Source of the DNA: Chloroflexota bacterium
Lineage (GTDB): Bacteria; Chloroflexota; Anaerolineae; DTLA01
Length of the DNA: 35,032 nucleotides
Assembly: GCA_014360805.1 (NCBI GenBank)
Contig: JACIWU010000028.1
Location: forward strand, 1 to 35,032
Direction: 5' to 3'
Of this stretch, positions 31,535 to 35,032 are shown in pieces. The number at the start of each line of letters is the position of its first letter. Position 1 is the first letter of the stretch. The position numbers and the translations under genes are program-made. The notes below the pieces were generated by a model that did no database searches, was not told the DNA's origin, and saw only the letters and a program-made list of their open reading frames with translations.

Positions 31535-32413
31535 ATGACGACAATCCTGGCGCTCATCGGATCGGCGCGCCCCTGGGGGAACAGCGAGGTGCTGGCGCGT
31601 GAGGCCCTGGCCGGCGCGCGCGACGCCGGAGCCGACACGCTGGCCCTGCTGCGCCTCACCGACCTGCGCGTGGAGCCGTGCACCGGCTGCCTCGTGTGCG
31701 CCCTGCGAGGCCAGGCGTGCCCCATCTCCGACGACGTCGCGTTCCTGATGGAGCAAGTGCGCCAGGCCGATGCGTTTCTCATCGCCGCGCCCGTGTACTT
31801 CGTCGGCCCCGTGGCCCAGGCCAAGCGCGTGCTGGATCGGATGCTCATGTGGGCCTCGTCGCCCGATTGGGCCGCCGTTCTCCCCAAGCCGGCCATCACG
31901 CTGACCGCCGCCGGCCTGGAACCCTGGCGCGGCGTCGCGCAAGCCCTCTACAACGCGCTTGCCATGAGCCTGGGCGGGCGACTCCTCGGATGGATGACGG
32001 CCTACGCCACAGGCCCGGGTGAGGTGCTATTGCAGCCGGATGCCCTGGCCGCCGCCCGCGACCTGGGCCGCCGCCTGGTAACCAGAGAGGACGCCCCGCG
32101 CCAGGAATTCGCCTGCCCCACGTGCGGTTCCGACGCCTTCCACATCCGCGGCGACCGCGTCGTGTGCCCCATCTGCGGCCAGGAAGGGCGGCTGATGGCA
32201 CAAGAAGGCACGCCGCGCATCCGATTTGACGACAGCCCTCGCAGCGAACGCTGGTCGCCGTCGGGGTTCTACCGGCATACTCAGGAGTGGATCGTCCCAT
32301 CGGGCGAGCGGTTTCTCGCGCGTCGCCAGGAAATCAAGGCGCTGCGCGCGCGGTACGAAGGCTTGGGCGAGACGTGGATTCGCCCGCCGAGCCGCGCCGC
32401 CGACACGCGTTGA
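31535..32413 (+). CDS. Iron-sulfur flavoprotein (Isf-like) with C-terminal zinc ribbon
   Basis: The 292-residue protein has a flavodoxin-like FMN domain (about 1-185) with LIGSARPWGNSE and the APVYFVGPVAQAK loop. The compact motif C49-X2-C52-X2-C55-X6-C62 is that of iron-sulfur flavoproteins with a [4Fe-4S] cluster. A zinc ribbon follows (C194, C197, C211, C214). Isf proteins move electrons between ferredoxin and other acceptors, mostly in anaerobes. It lies 38 nt after cinA and 10 nt before a dehydratase-like pair, so it may feed electrons to them; that is inference. The ATG has GGAGGGAG upstream. Confidence 0.85.
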   Translation: MTTILALIGSARPWGNSEVLAREALAGARDAGADTLALLRLTDLRVEPCTGCLVCALRGQACPISDDVAFLMEQVRQADAFLIAAPVYFVGPVAQAKRVLDRMLMWASSPDWAAVLPKPAITLTAAGLEPWRGVAQALYNALAMSLGGRLLGWMTAYATGPGEVLLQPDALAAARDLGRRLVTREDAPRQEFACPTCGSDAFHIRGDRVVCPICGQEGRLMAQEGTPRIRFDDSPRSERWSPSGFYRHTQEWIVPSGERFLARRQEIKALRARYEGLGETWIRPPSRAADTR

Positions 32414-32423
32414 GGCAAGACCC

Positions 32424-33542
32424 ATGTCCCACGAGAAAGACGCCATCTTCGCCGCGTTCAAGGCCGCTGCGACGCTGCCGCCCGACCGCTGGCGCGCCGA
32501 GTATCCAGGCCAGCCCGTCGCCGTGTTCTGCTCCTACGTGCCCGAGGAACTGCTCCACGCCGCGGGATTCGTCCCCGTGCGGCTCCGCAAGCAGCCCCCG
32601 CGGTCGGGCGCGTGGAGCGAGCACCTGCAGAGTTACGCCTGCCCCCTGGCGCGCTCGCTCCTGGAGCAGGGCGCCGAGGGCCAACTGGCGGGGTTCGCGG
32701 GCGCGGTCTTCGCTCACTCGTGCGACGCCATGCAGGCCCTGGCCGACATCTGGCACCTGCGGTTCGGCGACACGTTCGCCTGGGTTGTGAACGTGCCCAC
32801 ACGGCTGGACGGCCCTCACGCTGCGGCCTACCTGGTGCGCGAACTGGCCGCGATGCGCGCGGCGCTGGAGCGGCACACCGGCAGGCCCATTGGCGACGAG
32901 GACATCCGCGCCGGCATCGCCCTGTGCAACCGCGTGCGCGCGCTCCTGGCCTGCCTGGACGCCCTACGCGACCGCATTTCCAACGCCGAGTACTACGCCG
33001 CAATCCTGGCCGCGCAGACCATGCCCAAGGAGACCTTCATCCCCCTCGCCGAGAGCCTCATCCCGCGGTTGGAGGCGGCGCCGCCGCGACGGGGCCGCGC
33101 GCGGGTCATCGTCGTCGGCGCAATCCTGGACGACCTGACGGTGCCCGCGCTCGCGGATGATGTCGGCCTCGCTGTCGTCGGCGACGACCTGTGCACCGGA
33201 ACGCGCTACTTTGAGGGCACGGCACGCATGGACGCGCCGCCGCTGGAGGCGCTGGCGGAACGTTTCCTCACGCGCACGCCCTGCGCGGCCAAACATCGGG
33301 ATGACTGGCGCAGGGGGCAGGCGCTGCGCCTGCTGGCCCAGCAGCGGGGCGCGCGGGGGGTCGTCTTCTACCTGCAGAAGTTCTGCGAACCCCACGCCTT
33401 TGACTACGCCGACGCGCGCCGCGATCTGGAGGACGCAGGCATTCCCCACATCGTCCTGGAGGACGACACCGGCCCGGCCACGGCCCAATGGCGCACGCGG
33501 CTCCAGGCTTTCGCCGAGATGCTGGGAGGCACGCCCGGATGA
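32424..33542 (+). CDS. 2-hydroxyacyl-CoA dehydratase-like subunit (HgdB/BcrC family)
   Basis: Family members bind a [4Fe-4S] cluster and, with a partner subunit and an ATP-driven activator, carry out difficult radical reductions or dehydrations. The 372-residue protein has the N-terminal CSYVPEEL (C36), SYACPLA (C73), HSCDAM (C100), DDLCTGTRYF (C257) and the typical C-terminal KFCEPHAFDY (C321). It starts 10 nt after the iron-sulfur flavoprotein gene and overlaps its partner by 4 nt. No activator ATPase (HgdC type) is in the window. Benzoyl-CoA reductase-type or double-cubane proteins are alternatives in the same family. Confidence 0.82.
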   Translation: MSHEKDAIFAAFKAAATLPPDRWRAEYPGQPVAVFCSYVPEELLHAAGFVPVRLRKQPPRSGAWSEHLQSYACPLARSLLEQGAEGQLAGFAGAVFAHSCDAMQALADIWHLRFGDTFAWVVNVPTRLDGPHAAAYLVRELAAMRAALERHTGRPIGDEDIRAGIALCNRVRALLACLDALRDRISNAEYYAAILAAQTMPKETFIPLAESLIPRLEAAPPRRGRARVIVVGAILDDLTVPALADDVGLAVVGDDLCTGTRYFEGTARMDAPPLEALAERFLTRTPCAAKHRDDWRRGQALRLLAQQRGARGVVFYLQKFCEPHAFDYADARRDLEDAGIPHIVLEDDTGPATAQWRTRLQAFAEMLGGTPG

Positions 33543-34747
33543 CCACCCGCCCCTATCGCAAACTACGGAGCACAACCGCATTGAGCCGACTGATGGCGGC
33601 CTACTACCTGTGCAGCCGCTGGGTCGGGCGGGTGCGGCCCATGGCCTGGGTAACCAGCGGCGCGCCCGTGGAAATCCTGGAAGCCATGGGCATCGCGTCG
33701 GTCTATCCCGAGAACTACGGCGCTCTGTGCGGCGCGCAGCGGGTGGCCACGGACTTATGTCAAGTTGCCGAGGCGCAGGGGTTTTCGCAAGACCTGTGCT
33801 CCTATGCGCGCACGTCCATCGGCGCCGTCTTCGCGCCCGAAAGCGCCCCGATGGGCGGCCTTCCCCTGCCCGACCTGCTCATCGCGTCCAACAACATCTG
33901 CGGCACTGTGGTCAAGTGGTACCAGTTCCTGGCACACCATTTCGGCGTGCCGCTGTTCCTGCTGGACGTGCCCTATGTCCACGCCGACGAGCCGCCCGAG
34001 CACGCCATCGCCTACGTGGAAGCGCAACTCCGCGAGATGATCGCCTGGCTGGAGGCCCACACCCGCCGCCGAATGGACGTGCGCCGCTTGCGCCGCGTCA
34101 TCGCGTATTCCAACGAAGCCGTCGGCCTGTGGAAGGAAATCCGCGAACTGTGCAAGGCGCGCCCGTCCCCGCTGAACGCGCCAGACCTGTTCGTAACCAT
34201 GGCCCCCATCGTGGTGCTGCGTGGGACTCGCTGGGCGCCGTGGTACTACCGGCGACTGAAGCGCGAAGCCGAGGGGCGCGTCGCCCGCCGCGAGGGCGCC
34301 GTCGTGGACGAACGCATCCGCCTGTTGTGGGACAACATCGCCATCTGGCCGCGGCTGTTTTCGGTGTTCAGCGCGTTCATCAAGCGCGGCGCTTGCTTCG
34401 TCGCCGACACGTACACCAACGCCTGGGCGGTGTCGGTGGATGCCGACGACCCCATCCACGGGCTGGCCCTGGCCTACACGACTGTGTACATCAACCAGCA
34501 GATTCCCAACCGCGCACGCCTGATGCTCCAGATGGTTCGGGACTACGGGATAGACGGCGCGGTGTTCCACTCCAACCGCTCGTGCAAGCCCTATTCGTTC
34601 GGGCAGTACGACCTGCGCCGCATCTTGGAACGCGAGGCGGGCATCCCCACGCTCATCCTGGAGGCCGACATGTGCGACACGCGGGCCTTCGCCGAGAGCC
34701 AACTGGCCACGCGCATCCAGGCGTTCATGGAGAACCTGGCGCCGTAG
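33539..34747 (+). CDS. 2-hydroxyacyl-CoA dehydratase-like partner subunit
   Basis: The 402-residue protein belongs to the same family as its neighbour and is likely the second subunit of a heterodimer. It has SGAPVEILEAMGI with NYGALCGAQ (C64), TDLC (C74), QDLCSYAR (C87), SNNICGTVVKWY (C121) and HSNRSCKPYSFGQ (C349). The last motif corresponds to the HSCKP region that holds a cluster ligand in the partner type of subunit. The ATG lies within the ATGA overlap with the previous stop, so the two are coupled. A stem-loop terminator follows at 34757. The substrate is unknown. Confidence 0.82.
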   Translation: MTTRPYRKLRSTTALSRLMAAYYLCSRWVGRVRPMAWVTSGAPVEILEAMGIASVYPENYGALCGAQRVATDLCQVAEAQGFSQDLCSYARTSIGAVFAPESAPMGGLPLPDLLIASNNICGTVVKWYQFLAHHFGVPLFLLDVPYVHADEPPEHAIAYVEAQLREMIAWLEAHTRRRMDVRRLRRVIAYSNEAVGLWKEIRELCKARPSPLNAPDLFVTMAPIVVLRGTRWAPWYYRRLKREAEGRVARREGAVVDERIRLLWDNIAIWPRLFSVFSAFIKRGACFVADTYTNAWAVSVDADDPIHGLALAYTTVYINQQIPNRARLMLQMVRDYGIDGAVFHSNRSCKPYSFGQYDLRRILEREAGIPTLILEADMCDTRAFAESQLATRIQAFMENLAP

Positions 34748-34756
34748 CGCGCCACG

Positions 34757-34786
34757 CCGAGCGGTCATTCCGGGGCTCGGTTCTAT
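34757..34786 (+). terminator. Candidate terminator of the thiF-cinA-isf-dehydratase operon
   Basis: A 6-bp GC stem (CCGAGC at 34757-34762 with GCTCGG at 34775-34780) with a 12-nt loop is followed by a short T-rich stretch (TTCTATT). It begins 10 nt after the last stop codon. The T run is interrupted, so it is a weak intrinsic terminator. Confidence 0.45.
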
Positions 34787-34933
34787 TCAGCCCGATGCCT
34801 CCGGTCGGGCGGGCCGTCCCCTCTCCCGCTGGGAGAGGGCGAGGGTGAGGGGCACTCGCGGGCCACACATCTCACCCCCGACCTTCGGCTTCCCCCTCTC
34901 CGCTGGCGGTTCAGGGGCGGACAGGGGTGAGGT
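34786..34933 (+). repeat. Composite multi-hairpin repeat, second copy
   Basis: The order of parts matches 29225-29396: GCCCGA-N9-TCGGGC, then CCCTCTCCC-GCT-GGGAGAGGG (34819-34839) with a tail CGAGGGTGAGGGG, then a half from CTCACCCCC to GGGGTGAGGT. The second half has diverged in the middle. No gene is seen from here to the end of the window. Confidence 0.7.
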
Positions 34934-35032
34934 GCGTGTCGGAAAACTCAGGCGGTTCGTGGGCATGGGCACCTTCTGAATATGAACGCGTGCAAATGGT
35001 GTGCTTGAATCTGCGCCTGCCAGTTCGGGGCA

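Noticed and set aside
32424-34747. AcsV as the missing activator for the dehydratase-like pair
   Set aside because: AcsV has the ferredoxin plus RACo layout specific for corrinoid proteins and is encoded within the acs operon, not with the pair.

Overview
The window reads as a high-GC bacterial chromosome segment dominated by a carbon-fixation (Wood-Ljungdahl) operon. The acetyl-CoA synthase, CO dehydrogenase and corrinoid protein genes are of the bacterial type. The Pro/Thr-rich linkers behind lipoprotein signal peptides and the mixed gene neighbourhood suggest an anaerobic member of the Chloroflexota, probably Anaerolineae-like. This is inference from style and gene content, not from a marker gene. 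A TtuA/TtuB tRNA thiolation pair hints at, but does not prove, a thermophilic lifestyle. All genes from 295 to 27576 are on the minus strand, all genes from 27837 to 34747 are on the plus strand, and the switch is the divergent promoter region 27577-27836.

Region 1 (149-15330, minus) is the Wood-Ljungdahl operon. In transcription order it is: promoter (15302-15330), a ~460-nt leader with a folded element and an intrinsic terminator (14868-15295), fchA, folD, fhs, an internal promoter, an HMA-fold small protein, acsA (CO dehydrogenase), acsB (acetyl-CoA synthase), a CBS-domain protein, acsD, a 71-residue two-helix membrane protein, acsC, acsV (corrinoid reductive activator), acsE, and a strong terminator (149-187). 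It covers formate activation to methylene-THF, methyl transfer to the corrinoid protein, CO2 reduction to CO, and acetyl-CoA assembly. Formate dehydrogenase, methylene-THF reductase and a CooC-type nickel ATPase are not in the window. FolD lacks the cyclohydrolase lysine, which fits the separate cyclohydrolase FchA just upstream. The HMA-fold protein has lost its cysteines and carries Met/His residues in the metal loop, next to two nickel enzymes.

Region 2 (15406-21978, minus) looks like an operon of a DUF2804 protein, a patatin-like phospholipase, a serine esterase and a very large beta-propeller lipoprotein, driven by a promoter with a long dyad over its -10 box. Region 3 (22121-25485, minus) is a single large YgfK-type iron-sulfur flavoprotein with its own promoter. 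Region 4 (25504-27739, minus) is a ttuB-ttuA-yhhQ tRNA-modification operon bracketed by two 95-bp near-palindromic elements in opposite orientation.

Region 5 (27805-34786, plus) holds an HtrA-like lipoprotein protease, then a probable operon of a ThiF/MoeB-like E1 enzyme, CinA, an iron-sulfur flavoprotein and two 2-hydroxyacyl-CoA dehydratase-like subunits. Composite multi-hairpin repeats lie at 29225-29396 and 34786-34933, with a partial relative at 235-290. Stretches over 300 bases without a gene are 14836-15405 (operon leader and promoter) and 29070-29460 (composite repeat and thiF promoter). In 34934-35032, and in 1-148, I see no feature. No tRNA, rRNA, CRISPR array, transposase or phage gene was seen. 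All promoter, hairpin and repeat calls were made by eye.
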